NCBI RefSeq assembly: GCF_025210165.1
Contig: NZ_JAOASI010000010.1
Location: forward strand, 23,547-87,546
Origin: Tepidibacter sp.
GTDB lineage: Bacteria; Bacillota; Clostridia; Peptostreptococcales; Peptostreptococcaceae
Reading direction: 5' to 3'
Length of the DNA stretch: 64,000 bases
Under the pieces are notes generated by a model. That model was not told the origin of the DNA. It ran no database searches and was given only the letters and a program-made list of their open reading frames with translations. A program made the translations under genes and the position numbers. How positions within the stretch are numbered: the first letter of the stretch is position 1; each line of letters starts with the position of its first letter. Shown in pieces: positions 42,534 to 52,142 of the stretch.

Positions 42534-43214
42534 ATGAATGTAAGTGATATTTTGAAAAAAGCAATTATTATTAATAAAAAAAAATCAAAGAAATTACATA
42601 CTAGAACAAAATTTAAAAAAATAGGTATAATGGGAGGAACCTTTAATCCTATTCATTATGGACATCTAGCAACAGCAGAAGCGGTAAGAAATAGATACGA
42701 TTTAGATCAGATTATATTTATGCCATCTGGAAATCCACCTCATAAGTCTAAAGCAGAAATAATAGATAAAGAACATAGATATAATATGACTATGATTGCT
42801 ACTATGAGTAATATATATTTTGAAACGTCAGATATTGAAATAAAAAGAGAAGGTATGACGTACACTATTGATACTCTTTGTGAATTAAAAAAAATTCACA
42901 AAAACTCCCAAATATTTTTTATAACAGGTGCAGATGCATTATGTGATATAGATAGTTGGAAATATCTTGATAAAAATTTTGAATTAGCTACCTTTGTGGG
43001 AGCAACAAGACCTGGGATAGAATCTAATGAGGTAAATCAAAAGATAGATCAATTAAAACAAAAATATAGAGCTAACATACTTAATATATATGTCCCATCT
43101 CTTGACATATCTTCAACTGATTTGAGAGAAAGAATCAAAAAAACGGAATCGATTAAATATTTGCTTCCTGAAAATGTAGAAAAATATATTTACAAAAATA
43201 ATTTATATAGGTGA
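42534..43214 (+). CDS. nadD: Nicotinate-nucleotide adenylyltransferase with N-terminal extension
   Basis: This 226-residue protein has the nucleotidyltransferase motif GIMGGTFNPIHYGHLATAE beginning near residue 31 and the closing motif ISSTDLRERI. It makes deamido-NAD from nicotinate mononucleotide. The first 28 residues are a lysine-rich extension absent from most NadD proteins. AGAGGTG at correct distance supports the long start, and no alternative start is closer to the core. Confidence 0.92.
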   Translation: MNVSDILKKAIIINKKKSKKLHTRTKFKKIGIMGGTFNPIHYGHLATAEAVRNRYDLDQIIFMPSGNPPHKSKAEIIDKEHRYNMTMIATMSNIYFETSDIEIKREGMTYTIDTLCELKKIHKNSQIFFITGADALCDIDSWKYLDKNFELATFVGATRPGIESNEVNQKIDQLKQKYRANILNIYVPSLDISSTDLRERIKKTESIKYLLPENVEKYIYKNNLYR

Positions 43215-43218
43215 TATT

Positions 43219-43794
43219 ATGGAATTAAATTCAATGATACAGATTTTAGAAAAAATAATAACTCCAAAAAGGCTTAAACACTCATTAGGAGTAGTTCAAA
43301 GTGCTAAACGACTAGCTAACATTTATAAAGAAGATATAGAAAAAGTAGAAGTGGCAGCTCTATTACATGACTGCGCAAAATGTCTAAACAAGGAAGAAGT
43401 ATTACATTTAGTTCAAAAATATGATATATTATTAGATGATATTGAAAAAAAAGAAACTGAGCTTGCACATGGTAAAATAGGCGCTTACTTATGTAAAGAA
43501 AAATTTGGCGTTTGTAATAATGACATATTATCAGCGATAACATACCATACAACAGGTAAAAAAAACATGAGTAAACTTGAAAAAATAATATATTTAGCGG
43601 ATTTTATAGAACCAAGTAGAAACTATGATGGAGTTGATGAACTTAGGAATGTGGCCTATAATGAAGGATTAAATGAAGCTTTACTTATGGCGTTTGACAA
43701 CACTATAAAATACGTTATTTCTATAAAAAAGATTATTCATCCTAGAACTATTGAAGCTAGAAACTTTTTACTTGGAGAATTAAATGAAATATAG
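43219..43794 (+). CDS. yqeK: HD-domain Ap4A hydrolase YqeK
   Basis: This 191-residue protein has HD-domain metal ligands in RLKHSLGVVQSA (His), AALLHDCAK (His-Asp), AHGKIGAYL and ITYHTTGKKNMS. YqeK hydrolyses diadenosine tetraphosphate symmetrically. It starts 5 bases after nadD, the usual order in Firmicutes. Confidence 0.93.
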   Translation: MELNSMIQILEKIITPKRLKHSLGVVQSAKRLANIYKEDIEKVEVAALLHDCAKCLNKEEVLHLVQKYDILLDDIEKKETELAHGKIGAYLCKEKFGVCNNDILSAITYHTTGKKNMSKLEKIIYLADFIEPSRNYDGVDELRNVAYNEGLNEALLMAFDNTIKYVISIKKIIHPRTIEARNFLLGELNEI

Positions 43795-43805
43795 GAGTGA
43801 TAACC

Positions 43806-45014
43806 TTGAAGCACTTTTTTAAAATTTTTATAGTTTTTTTTGTTATATTTAGTATGATATTTGGAACGAGTTTATATCTTATTGTAGCTAAAGGAAGTGA
43901 TGAATTAGTAAAAGTCCCACCACTTGGAGAGGGTCCTGATATAGTTGAACCTGAAAAAAATGAAAGAGTTAATGTATTGCTTCTTGGGGTTGATAGTTTA
44001 AATGGAGATAAAAAGGGTATTAGAACTGATACTATGATGATTCTAAGTATGGACCCTAAAAATGGTGATTCATCAATATTATCAATACCAAGAGATACTA
44101 GAGTTAAGATAAGAGGTAGAAAAGGATATGATAAGATAAATGCAGCTCATGCATATGGAGGAGTTGAACTAGCTGTTCAAGCTGCTAAAGACCTTTTAGG
44201 AATAAGGATACATCATTATGTTAAAGTTGATTATCAAGCACTTTATAAGACTGTTGATGATGTAGGAGGGGTTGAGGTTTATGTTCCTATGAATATGAAA
44301 TATAGTGACCCTTATGCTACTCCGCCTCTTCATATAAATCTTAAAAAAGGGACCCAGGTCTTAGATGGAAAGAAGGCTATGCAGTTTTTAAGATTTAGAA
44401 AGGGATATGCTAATCAAGATCTTGGTAGAATAGAGTCTCAACAAAAATTTATGGATGCTTTAGCTAAAAAGGTTCTAAGTGCATCATCTATATTTAGAAT
44501 AAAAGACTATATAGATACTTTTAATATGTATGTAGATACTGATATGAGTGTACCTGAAATGGTATCACTTGCTAAGGATGCTAAAGATATAGACGTAAGC
44601 AATATAAGAAAAGAGACTGTTCCTGGAGTTGCTATGTACATAAATGGACTTTCTTATTACAAGCCTAATACTGATAAGATAAATAAATTAGTAAATGAAC
44701 TTTATTATGGAAATAATAATCAAAGTAATGTAGAATTGGATATTGCAGTACTTAATGGTTCAGGAATATCTGGAGTTGCAACAGAGGTTTCTAATAAGCT
44801 TGCACGTCAAGGGTTAAAACCTAATACAGTGGGTAATGCTGATGACTTTAATAATCTTAAGACTATAATATATTATGATTCTAAGAAAGAAGAAGCTGAG
44901 AAGATAAGTAGAATTATAGGAAAAGGTCAGTTGAAAAAAGATAAATCTAAGATTGAAAGTAAAGATGTGGATATAATAGTGTTAATAGGTAAAGATATTA
45001 AGGGAGGAAATTAA
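43806..45014 (+). CDS. LCP (LytR-CpsA-Psr) family cell-wall glycopolymer ligase with LytR C-terminal domain
   Basis: This 402-residue protein starts at TTG 43806 behind AGGAGTGAT; a GTG at 43797 lies in that site. It has an N-terminal membrane anchor (residues about 3-25). The LCP catalytic domain (about 55-210) carries VLLLGVDSLNGDKKGIRTDT, SIPRDTRVKIRGR and MQFLRFRKGYANQDLGRIESQQ arginine motifs. A LytR_C domain spans about 315-400. LCP enzymes attach anionic polymers to peptidoglycan at the outer face of the membrane. Confidence 0.92.
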   Translation: MKHFFKIFIVFFVIFSMIFGTSLYLIVAKGSDELVKVPPLGEGPDIVEPEKNERVNVLLLGVDSLNGDKKGIRTDTMMILSMDPKNGDSSILSIPRDTRVKIRGRKGYDKINAAHAYGGVELAVQAAKDLLGIRIHHYVKVDYQALYKTVDDVGGVEVYVPMNMKYSDPYATPPLHINLKKGTQVLDGKKAMQFLRFRKGYANQDLGRIESQQKFMDALAKKVLSASSIFRIKDYIDTFNMYVDTDMSVPEMVSLAKDAKDIDVSNIRKETVPGVAMYINGLSYYKPNTDKINKLVNELYYGNNNQSNVELDIAVLNGSGISGVATEVSNKLARQGLKPNTVGNADDFNNLKTIIYYDSKKEEAEKISRIIGKGQLKKDKSKIESKDVDIIVLIGKDIKGGN

Positions 45015-45371
45015 ATGATAGAAAGTATTGAAAAAATTGTAAAAGTAGCATATGATGCTATAGATGATAAACTAGGGGAAGATATAATCGTTTTAAATGT
45101 CGGAAAGATATCTTCTGTTGCTGATTACTTTATAATAGCTAGTGCGCCATCAGAAAGACAAGTGAAAGCTATAGCTCACAATGTAGAAGATGAGCTTAAA
45201 AAGTATGAAGTATGTGTTATATCAAAAGAAGGACAAGATACATCAAGATGGATACTTCTTGATTACGGTGATGTAGTAGTACATATATTCCACGATGATG
45301 AGAGAGATGTATATAGCTTGGAAAGATTGTGGAAAGACGCACCAAATGTAGATGTTGACAATTTAGTATAA
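45015..45371 (+). CDS. rsfS: Ribosome silencing factor RsfS
   Basis: This 118-residue protein begins at the ATG directly after the previous stop, behind GGGAGGAAA. Family motifs are DIIVLNVGKISSVADYFIIAS and WILLDYGDVVVHIFHDDERDVYSLERLW. It binds uL14 and blocks subunit joining. It is the usual partner gene upstream of leuS. Confidence 0.96.
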   Translation: MIESIEKIVKVAYDAIDDKLGEDIIVLNVGKISSVADYFIIASAPSERQVKAIAHNVEDELKKYEVCVISKEGQDTSRWILLDYGDVVVHIFHDDERDVYSLERLWKDAPNVDVDNLV

Positions 45372-45404
45372 AAGTTGTATTATATGTAGATAATAGTCTA
45401 GAGT

Positions 45405-45597
45405 AGTAAAAGGAAGTTGTTCTTTAAGAGAGCTAGTGGTTGCTGAGAACTAGTAGTACATGCCTTTGAACTTGCTAGTTAAAGCTATTAGGGGTGGCTC
45501 CCTTACAAGCTATACTAAGAGGGCTTTTTAGCCAATTAGGGTGGTACCGCGAGATATAACTCCTCGTCCCTAAACTAGGGATAGAGGGGTTTTTTGT
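45405..45597 (+). ncRNA. T-box leader of leuS
   Basis: This is a tRNA-sensing leader with stem I features (AGAGAGCTAGTGG, GCTGAGAACTAG). The T-box sequence AGGGTGGTACCGCG lies at 45538-45551. The terminator stem CCTCGTCCCTA/TAGGGATAGAGG with T-run ends near 45596. By position it senses uncharged leucyl-tRNA. The specifier codon is not resolved with certainty. Confidence 0.92.
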
Positions 45598-45638
45598 ATA
45601 TAAAAATATACTATAATATAAATTTAGGAGGATCAAAT

Positions 45639-48047
45639 ATGTATGATTTTAAAAAAATAGAACCGTATTGGCAGAATAAATGGGAAGATGAAAAAACGTT
45701 TCAAACTGTTGAAAATGACAAGCCTAAATACTATGTTTTAGAGATGTTTCCATATCCATCGGGAAAAATTCATATGGGACATGTTAGAAACTATTCAATA
45801 GGAGATGTAGTTGCTAGATTCATGAAAATGAATGGATATAATGTACTTCATCCTATGGGATGGGATTCATTTGGATTGCCAGCAGAAAATGCAGCTATAA
45901 AGCATGGAATTCACCCTGATAAGTGGACAAGAGAAAATATACAAGAAATGAAGGAACAATTAAAGCTTTTAGGTCTTAGCTATGATTGGGATAGAGAAAT
46001 AGCTACTTGTCTTCCTGATTACTATAAATGGACTCAAGATTTATTTTTAAAGTTCTATGAAAAAGGGCTAGCATACAAGAAAAAGTCATTCGTTAACTGG
46101 TGTCCATCTTGTGAAACTGTTTTAGCTAATGAGCAAGTAGTTGGTGGAGAGTGTGAAAGATGTGATTCTTCAGTAATTAAGAAGGATCTAGAACAATGGT
46201 ATTTAAAAATAACTGATTATGCAGAAACTCTTTTACAAGATATAGATAAGTTAGATGGATGGCCTGAGAAAGTTAAGATAATGCAAAGAAACTGGATAGG
46301 AAAAAGCACTGGAGCAGAGGCTGATTTTGAAATAAAGGGATATGATAAAAAGTTAAAAATATTCACAACAAGACCAGATACTATGTATGGCGTTACTTAT
46401 ATGGTACTAGCTCCAGAGCATGAATATGTTGAGGAACTTGTAAAAGGAACAGAGTATGAGTCAGCAGTTAAAGAATTCAAAAACAAAATTCAACATATGA
46501 GTGAAATAGAAAGAACTTCTACTGATACAGAAAAAGAAGGTGTATTCATAGGAAGATATTGTATAAATCCTTTAAATGGACAAGAAATTCCTATTTATAT
46601 AGCTAACTATGTAATGGTTGATTATGGAACAGGAGCTATAATGGCAGTTCCGGCACATGATGATAGAGATGAAGAATTTGCTAAAAAATATGATTTAGAT
46701 ATAATACCTGTTATAGATGAAGATTCAAATATGATAAATTCAGAAGAATTTAATGGAATGAATTCTAAAGAAGCATTTGGAAAAATAGTTGAAAAATTAG
46801 AAAAAGCTAATATAGGTAAAAAGACTATAAATTATAGATTAAGAGATTGGTTAATATCAAGACAAAGATATTGGGGTTGCCCAATTCCGATAGTTTACTG
46901 TGAAGACTGTGGAACAGTTCCTGTTAAAAGAGAAAATCTACCTGTCAAGTTACCTACTGATGTTGAATTTACAGGAAAAGGACAATCTCCTTTAATAACT
47001 TCTGAAAGCTTTATGAATACAACGTGTCCTAAGTGCTCAAAACCAGCTAGAAGAGAAATGGATACTATGGATACATTTATAGATTCATCTTGGTACTTCT
47101 TAAGATATATAGATGCTAAGAATGAAAGTGAAGTTTTTGATAAAGAATTAGTTCAAAAGTGGATGCCTGTTAATCAATATATAGGAGGAGTAGAGCATGC
47201 TATACTTCATCTACTGTATTCAAGATTCTTTGTTAAGGTTTTAAAGGATTTAGGAATGGTAGATTTTGATGAACCATTCAAAAACTTATTAACTCAAGGA
47301 ATGGTATTAAAAGAAGGAGCAAAAATGTCAAAATCTAAGGGCAATGTAGTTAGTCCTTTAGAGATAATTGAAAAATACGGTGCTGATACTGCTAGATTAT
47401 TTGTATTATTTGCTGCACCTCCTGAGAGAGATTTGGATTGGGCTGAACAAGGCGTAGAAGGATGCTATAGATTTATAAATAGAGTATTTAGATTAATAGA
47501 AGAGCTTAAAGATTGCGTAAATTCTCAGACTAATCTTGAAAACTTATCGAAAGAAGATAAACAAGCTAGATTTGTTATACATTCTACAATCAAAAAGGTT
47601 ACTGATGATATATCTGGTAAATTTGGATTTAATACTGCAATATCTGCTCTTATGGAACTTGTAAATGAGATGTACAAGTATAAAGAAAATAAAAATAGAA
47701 AAGAATGTATACTAAAAGAGGGTGTAGAGGCTATTATAACTATAATTTCACCATTTACACCGCATGTTGGAGAGCAACTTTGGACTATGATAGGAAAAGA
47801 AGGTAGCGTATCAGAAATATCATGGCCAAAGTATGATGAGACTGCTCTTGTTAAGGATGAGATAGAAGTTGTTATTCAAATTAATGGTAAGGTTAGAGGT
47901 AAGTTGAACGTAAGCTCTAATATTACAAGAGAAGAAATGCAAGAAATGGCATTAGAAGATGAGAAAATAAAAGAATTTACTGATGGAAAGGAAATAGTTA
48001 AAGTTATAGCTGTTCCTAAAAAATTAGTTAATATAGTTATTAAGTAG
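45639..48047 (+). CDS. leuS: Leucyl-tRNA synthetase
   Basis: In this 802-residue class I synthetase the HIGH motif is [14 protein letters not shown] and the KMSKS motif is [16 protein letters not shown]1 editing domain lies at about residues 220-415 ([33 protein letters not shown]). The zinc region is [12 protein letters not shown]. The C-terminal domain ends [14 protein letters not shown]. The start is ATG 45639 behind TTTAGGAGG. It is controlled by the T-box upstream. Confidence 0.98.
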   Translation: MYDFKKIEPYWQNKWEDEKTFQTVENDKPKYYVLEMFPYPSGKIHMGHVRNYSIGDVVARFMKMNGYNVLHPMGWDSFGLPAENAAIKHGIHPDKWTRENIQEMKEQLKLLGLSYDWDREIATCLPDYYKWTQDLFLKFYEKGLAYKKKSFVNWCPSCETVLANEQVVGGECERCDSSVIKKDLEQWYLKITDYAETLLQDIDKLDGWPEKVKIMQRNWIGKSTGAEADFEIKGYDKKLKIFTTRPDTMYGVTYMVLAPEHEYVEELVKGTEYESAVKEFKNKIQHMSEIERTSTDTEKEGVFIGRYCINPLNGQEIPIYIANYVMVDYGTGAIMAVPAHDDRDEEFAKKYDLDIIPVIDEDSNMINSEEFNGMNSKEAFGKIVEKLEKANIGKKTINYRLRDWLISRQRYWGCPIPIVYCEDCGTVPVKRENLPVKLPTDVEFTGKGQSPLITSESFMNTTCPKCSKPARREMDTMDTFIDSSWYFLRYIDAKNESEVFDKELVQKWMPVNQYIGGVEHAILHLLYSRFFVKVLKDLGMVDFDEPFKNLLTQGMVLKEGAKMSKSKGNVVSPLEIIEKYGADTARLFVLFAAPPERDLDWAEQGVEGCYRFINRVFRLIEELKDCVNSQTNLENLSKEDKQARFVIHSTIKKVTDDISGKFGFNTAISALMELVNEMYKYKENKNRKECILKEGVEAIITIISPFTPHVGEQLWTMIGKEGSVSEISWPKYDETALVKDEIEVVIQINGKVRGKLNVSSNITREEMQEMALEDEKIKEFTDGKEIVKVIAVPKKLVNIVIK

Positions 48048-48050
48048 GAC

Positions 48051-48091
48051 AAAACAGCTTAGGCATTGTTAAATGTTTAAGCTGTTTTTTT
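48051..48091 (+). terminator. Terminator after leuS
   Basis: AAAACAGCTTA pairs with TTAAGCTGTTTT around a CATT/AATG inner stem, followed by T residues. The 240-base gap up to ilvA after it holds only the ilvA promoter. Confidence 0.85.
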
Positions 48092-48273
48092 GTACCAGAA
48101 AACACACAAAAAAATATAATTAAAACACATGAAAATGAAATTTGAGACTATTGAAATAAGTTCGAAAAAACTGAAAAAAGCAAAAATATGTCTAGTACTT
48201 GTGGACATTAGTATGTTTGATGTGTAATTGTAATGATTGGATAAATTATAAAATTGTGAAAACGATTTTCTTG

Positions 48274-48302
48274 TTGATTTTTAGCAAAATACGATGTACA
48301 AT
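48274..48302 (+). promoter_or_regulatory. Promoter of ilvA
   Basis: TTGATT at 48274-48279 and TACAAT at 48297-48302 have a 17-base spacer, 38 bases upstream of the start codon. Confidence 0.55.
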
Positions 48303-48339
48303 ACATGTTGTAGAATAATTAACTTAAGGAGTGATGATA

Positions 48340-49557
48340 ATGGCAAAAGTTACTTTAGAAGATGTAAAAAAAGCAAGAGAAGCAATTAGTGGTATAGCTG
48401 TTAAGACTAAATTATTAGAATGTTCAGCTCTTAGTAATATGAGCAATAATAGAGTATTTTTAAAGTTAGAGAACTTACAAAAGACAGGATCTTTCAAAAT
48501 AAGAGGAGCTGTTAATAAAATAGCTAACTTAACTGAAGAAGAAAAGAAATGTGGAGTTATAGCATCAAGTGCAGGAAATCATGCACAAGGAGTTGCCCTA
48601 GGAGCTAAGATGAATGATATAAAGGCTACTATAGCAATGCCTGCTACTGCACCACTTGCAAAGGTAGCTGCTACTAAGTCTTACGGAGCAGAAGTTGTAT
48701 TAAACGGACTTGTATATGATGATGCTTATGCAAAAGCTGTAGAAATACAAAAGGAAACAGGAGCTACATTCCTTCACCCATTCAATGATCCATACGTTAT
48801 AGCAGGACAAGGAACTATAGCACTTGAGATATTTGAAGATCTTGAAAACGTTGACATAATATTAGCACCAATCGGTGGTGGCGGTATAATATCAGGTATA
48901 GCTGTTGCTGCAAAAGCATTAAATCCAAAAGTTAAGATAATAGGTGTTCAATCAGAAAACATAGGTTCTATGAAGGCATCAAGAGAAGCTGGAAAAGTTA
49001 CAACATTCTTTAAGGCTCCAACAATAGCTGATGGTATAGCTGTAAAGACTCCAGGAGATTTAACTTTTGAAATAATAGAAGAGTTAGTAGATGAAATAGT
49101 AACTGTAACTGAAGAAGAAATAGCTCAAGCAATCCTTTTCTTAACAGAAAAAGATAAGATAGTAGCAGAAGGTGCTGGTGCTGTTTGTACAGCTGCTATA
49201 ATGAGTGGTAAAGTAAAAGAAACTAACAAAAATGTAGTTGGAGTAGTTTCTGGTGGAAATATAGATGTAAACATGCTTTATAGAATAATAGATAAAGGAT
49301 TAGAAAAAGAAGGTAGAAGATTATGCTTTAATACTATGCTTCCAGATAAATGTGGAGAAATGTTAAAGTTCATAAACTTAATAGCTGAAACTAAGGCGAA
49401 TATACTTCATATAAATCAAAGTAGAATGGGTAATGAAGTACTTTTAGGAACTCAAGAAGTGGATGTAGTTCTTGAAACTTTTGATAATGATCATATAAAA
49501 GAGATAATATCTAAGGTTGAAGAAAATGGATACAAAGTAAATATTAAAAATAAATAA
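48340..49557 (+). CDS. ilvA: Threonine ammonia-lyase (threonine dehydratase)
   Basis: This 405-residue PLP enzyme has the PLP lysine in QKTGSFKIRGA, SSAGNHAQGVALGA and the phosphate-binding GGGGIISGIAVAAK. A single ACT domain spans about residues 325-400. It deaminates threonine (and serine) to 2-oxobutyrate via an enamine intermediate. Length and one ACT domain fit the catabolic/allosteric TdcB-like group. The start is ATG 48340 behind AAGGAGTGAT. ridA follows. Confidence 0.92.
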   Translation: MAKVTLEDVKKAREAISGIAVKTKLLECSALSNMSNNRVFLKLENLQKTGSFKIRGAVNKIANLTEEEKKCGVIASSAGNHAQGVALGAKMNDIKATIAMPATAPLAKVAATKSYGAEVVLNGLVYDDAYAKAVEIQKETGATFLHPFNDPYVIAGQGTIALEIFEDLENVDIILAPIGGGGIISGIAVAAKALNPKVKIIGVQSENIGSMKASREAGKVTTFFKAPTIADGIAVKTPGDLTFEIIEELVDEIVTVTEEEIAQAILFLTEKDKIVAEGAGAVCTAAIMSGKVKETNKNVVGVVSGGNIDVNMLYRIIDKGLEKEGRRLCFNTMLPDKCGEMLKFINLIAETKANILHINQSRMGNEVLLGTQEVDVVLETFDNDHIKEIISKVEENGYKVNIKNK

Positions 49558-49636
49558 CATAAAGTAAAATTTACCTTTTATTATTATGAATTTATAGTAT
49601 AATAATATAGAATTAAATATTTTAGGAGGTTTTAAC

Positions 49637-50020
49637 ATGAATAATCAAGTAATACATACAGATAATGCACCAAAGGCTATAGGACCATATTCTCAAGCTG
49701 TAAAGGCTGGAAATTTATTATTCGTATCTGGACAAGTTCCATTCGACCCAGCTACTATGGAAGTAGTTGAAGGTGGAGTTAAAGAGCAAACTGCTAGATC
49801 ATTAGAAAATGTAAAAGCTATCTTAGCAGAAGCTGGAGCTACTTTTGCAGATGTAGTAAAGAGTACAGTATTCATCAAAGATATGAATGAATTTGGACAA
49901 ATCAATGAAGTATACGCTGAGTACTTCGGAGAAAACAAGCCAGCTAGAGCTTGTGTAGAAGTTGCTAGACTTCCAAGAGATGTTAAAGTTGAAATCGAAG
50001 TTATAGCACTTGTAAAATAG
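49637..50020 (+). CDS. ridA: RidA-family enamine/imine deaminase
   Basis: This 127-residue protein has [22 protein letters not shown] and the C-terminal [25 protein letters not shown], including the arginine that binds the substrate carboxylate. RidA hydrolyses reactive 2-aminoacrylate-type enamines released by PLP dehydratases. The adjacent ilvA and the downstream serine dehydratase genes fit this job. The ribosome site is TTTAGGAGG. Confidence 0.95.
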   Translation: MNNQVIHTDNAPKAIGPYSQAVKAGNLLFVSGQVPFDPATMEVVEGGVKEQTARSLENVKAILAEAGATFADVVKSTVFIKDMNEFGQINEVYAEYFGENKPARACVEVARLPRDVKVEIEVIALVK

Positions 50021-50026
50021 TAAATT

Positions 50027-50067
50027 AAAAAAGACTGTTGGCATTTATAATGTTGACAGTTTTTTTA
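50027..50067 (+). terminator. Terminator after ridA
   Basis: AAAAAAGACTGT pairs with ACAGTTTTTTT around a short inner stem, followed by T residues. Confidence 0.75.
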
Positions 50068-50082
50068 GTTATGTGGTGTATC

Positions 50083-50226
50083 AAAAAGTGCCTATGAAAA
50101 TACCGTGAATATAACGATATTTTGAATACAACTAAGATTTTATCTTATTAATAATTCTAAAATTTATTCAAGTTGTATTAGTCAAAATATCTAAAAACAT
50201 TCATTAACATCTTCATAGGCACTTTT
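50083..50226. repeat. Long-hairpin intergenic repeat, copy C
   Basis: AAAAGTGCCTATGA at the left end (50084-50097) mirrors TCATAGGCACTTTT at 50213-50226. The arms continue as an imperfect stem that includes AATACAACT/AGTTGTATT. The GAAAATACCG and AACGATATTTTGAATA segments are shared with copy D, and GAAAATACCG resembles GAAATACCG in copy B read in reverse. It lacks the conserved core of copies A and B and has no open frame. Confidence 0.7.
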
Positions 50227-50379
50227 ATATAGTATGAAGTTCTTCAAAGAAGACAATTAAAGTGACATCAAAATATATGTAATATATTGAAAAAAAATAT
50301 AGTATAATGATATTCTTTGTAGTATAATCTAACTTGTAATAATTAAACTATCATATTGTGTAATTTGAAAGGAGAAATT

Positions 50380-51054
50380 ATGAAAGACTATAGTGTTTTT
50401 GATGTAGTAGGACCTAATATGATTGGACCTTCAAGTTCTCATACGGCAGGTGCTGCAAAGTTAGGAAGTATGGCAAGAAAAATGGCAGGAGGAAATGTTA
50501 AAAAGGTGAAGTTTTTACTTCATGGATCTTTTGCTCAAACTTATAAGGGACATGGTACGGATAAGGCTGTTGTAGGAGGAATATTAGGATTTTCTCCTGA
50601 TGATGATAGAATAAAGACATCTTTTGATATAGCTAAAGAAAGAGGATTAGAGTTTGAAATGGTTCCAACAGATTTAGGAGATGATAAGCATCCTAATACT
50701 GTTAAGTTTATAATAGAAACAGAAGATGGTAGAAATGTAGAAGTTATGGGAGCCTCAATTGGAGGAGGAAATATAAAAATAACTGAGCTAAATGGACTAG
50801 CTATACAGTTTACAGGCGCATATCCTACTTTAGTAGTTAAACAATGGGATTTACCAGGAGCAGCAGCTCATATAACTAATTGTGTTGCTGAGAATAACAT
50901 TAATATAGCATTTATGAGTATATATAGAGAAGAAAAAGGAAATGAAGCTTTTACTATAATAGAGGCTGATGATAAAATAGATTCTAATGTAATAATTGAT
51001 ATAAAGTCTAATGATAAGTTAATACAAGATGCATTTATAATAGAAGGAATGTAA
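50380..51054 (+). CDS. sdaAB: L-serine dehydratase, iron-sulfur-dependent, beta subunit
   Basis: This 224-residue protein begins MKDYSVFDVVGPNMIGPSSSHTAG, the family signature, and has a C-terminal ACT-like domain (TLVVKQWDLPGAAAHITNCV). With the alpha subunit it deaminates serine to pyruvate, a central energy reaction in amino-acid-fermenting clostridia. The start is ATG 50380 behind AAAGGAG. Confidence 0.96.
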   Translation: MKDYSVFDVVGPNMIGPSSSHTAGAAKLGSMARKMAGGNVKKVKFLLHGSFAQTYKGHGTDKAVVGGILGFSPDDDRIKTSFDIAKERGLEFEMVPTDLGDDKHPNTVKFIIETEDGRNVEVMGASIGGGNIKITELNGLAIQFTGAYPTLVVKQWDLPGAAAHITNCVAENNINIAFMSIYREEKGNEAFTIIEADDKIDSNVIIDIKSNDKLIQDAFIIEGM

Positions 51055-51070
51055 GGAAGAGGTGATATTT

Positions 51071-51943
51071 ATGAATTTTACTAATGGTAGAGAGTTATTA
51101 GATATATGTGAAAAGCATAATAAAACTATATATGAAGTTTGTATAGAAAGAGAAATAGAGTTAACTTCAAAAACTAGAGAAGAAATAATACAAAGAATGT
51201 CTCATAGTTTAGAAATAATGAAAAATTCTATTAACAAGAGTATAACGGAAGATATAAAGTCGGTTGGAGGACTTATAGGTGGAGAAGCAAAACTTATAAG
51301 AACTAGATTAGAAACGGGTAAAACTGTATGTGGGTCGTTAATGTCAAAGGCTATAAGTGCTGCTATGGGAGTTTTAGAGGTTAATGCTTCTATGGGTCTT
51401 ATCGTTGCAGCACCAACAGCAGGTTCTTGTGGAATACTTCCAGCTGCTATAATAACAGTTGCTGAGGAATACGGATTTAGTGATGAAGATATGATAAATG
51501 CAATATTTGCTGGTGCTGCTATAGGTGCTATAATAACAAGAAATGCTACTGTTGCAGGAGCAGAAGGTGGATGTCAAGCGGAAACTGGTGCAGCAGCAGC
51601 AATGGCAGCAGCTGGTGTAGTCGAGATGATGGGTGGTAGTCCAAGACAAGCTATTCATGCAGCAGCTACTACATTAAAGAATATAATGGGACTTGTATGC
51701 GATCCGATAGCTGGACTTGTAGAAGCTCCGTGTCAAAAAAGAAATGCAATAGGAGTTGCAAATGCATTAATTTCTGCTGAAGTGGGACTTGCAGGAGTTG
51801 AAAGTATAGTACCATTTGATGAGGTTGTAGAAGCTATGTATAAGGTAGGAAAAGCTTTACCTATGGAGCTTAGAGAAACAGCTTTAGGTGGAGTAGCGGC
51901 TACTTGTACAGGATGTGCTATAACTAAGAAAGTATTTGGGTAA
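51071..51943 (+). CDS. sdaAA: L-serine dehydratase, iron-sulfur-dependent, alpha subunit
   Basis: In this 290-residue catalytic subunit the cysteines for the 4Fe-4S cluster are in PTAGSCGILPAA, GLVCDPIAGLVEAPC and ATCTGCAITKKVFG. EGGCQAETGAAAAMAAAG is the family core. The start is ATG 51071 behind GAGGTGAT, 16 bases after the beta subunit. Confidence 0.96.
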   Translation: MNFTNGRELLDICEKHNKTIYEVCIEREIELTSKTREEIIQRMSHSLEIMKNSINKSITEDIKSVGGLIGGEAKLIRTRLETGKTVCGSLMSKAISAAMGVLEVNASMGLIVAAPTAGSCGILPAAIITVAEEYGFSDEDMINAIFAGAAIGAIITRNATVAGAEGGCQAETGAAAAMAAAGVVEMMGGSPRQAIHAAATTLKNIMGLVCDPIAGLVEAPCQKRNAIGVANALISAEVGLAGVESIVPFDEVVEAMYKVGKALPMELRETALGGVAATCTGCAITKKVFG

Positions 51944-51951
51944 AATTCGTT

Positions 51952-51985
51952 GCCTAGATTTCAGATGAATGAGATCTAGGTTTTC
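51952..51985 (+). terminator. Terminator after sdaAA
   Basis: CCTAGAT at 51953-51959 pairs with ATCTAGG at 51974-51980, followed by TTTTCTT. Confidence 0.75.
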
Positions 51986-52007
51986 TTATATTTTCTAGAG
52001 TCTGTGG

Positions 52008-52113
52008 GTTATCGAAAAACTATCTATGAAAATACCGCCAATGCAACGATATTTGGAATATATTTTGAATGCATCTACATAGAAATTAAGGATACAAGAA
52101 AGTACTTTTTGAT
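52008..52113. repeat. Hairpin intergenic repeat, copy D
   Basis: The left arm carries TATGAAAATACCGCCAATGC and AACGATATTTGGAATA, closely matching copy C. The right end, TACTTTTTGAT, mirrors the left ATCGAAAAACTA. It is shorter and more degenerate than copy C and lacks the A/B core. Confidence 0.55.
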
Positions 52114-52142
52114 ATAAAATAAAATTTCAAGGAGTGATGTAT

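Noticed and set aside
50287..50328. Promoter for sdaAB from two AGTATAAT boxes 20 bases apart
   Set aside because: Neither has an acceptable -35 at 16-18 bases, so no single promoter could be chosen.
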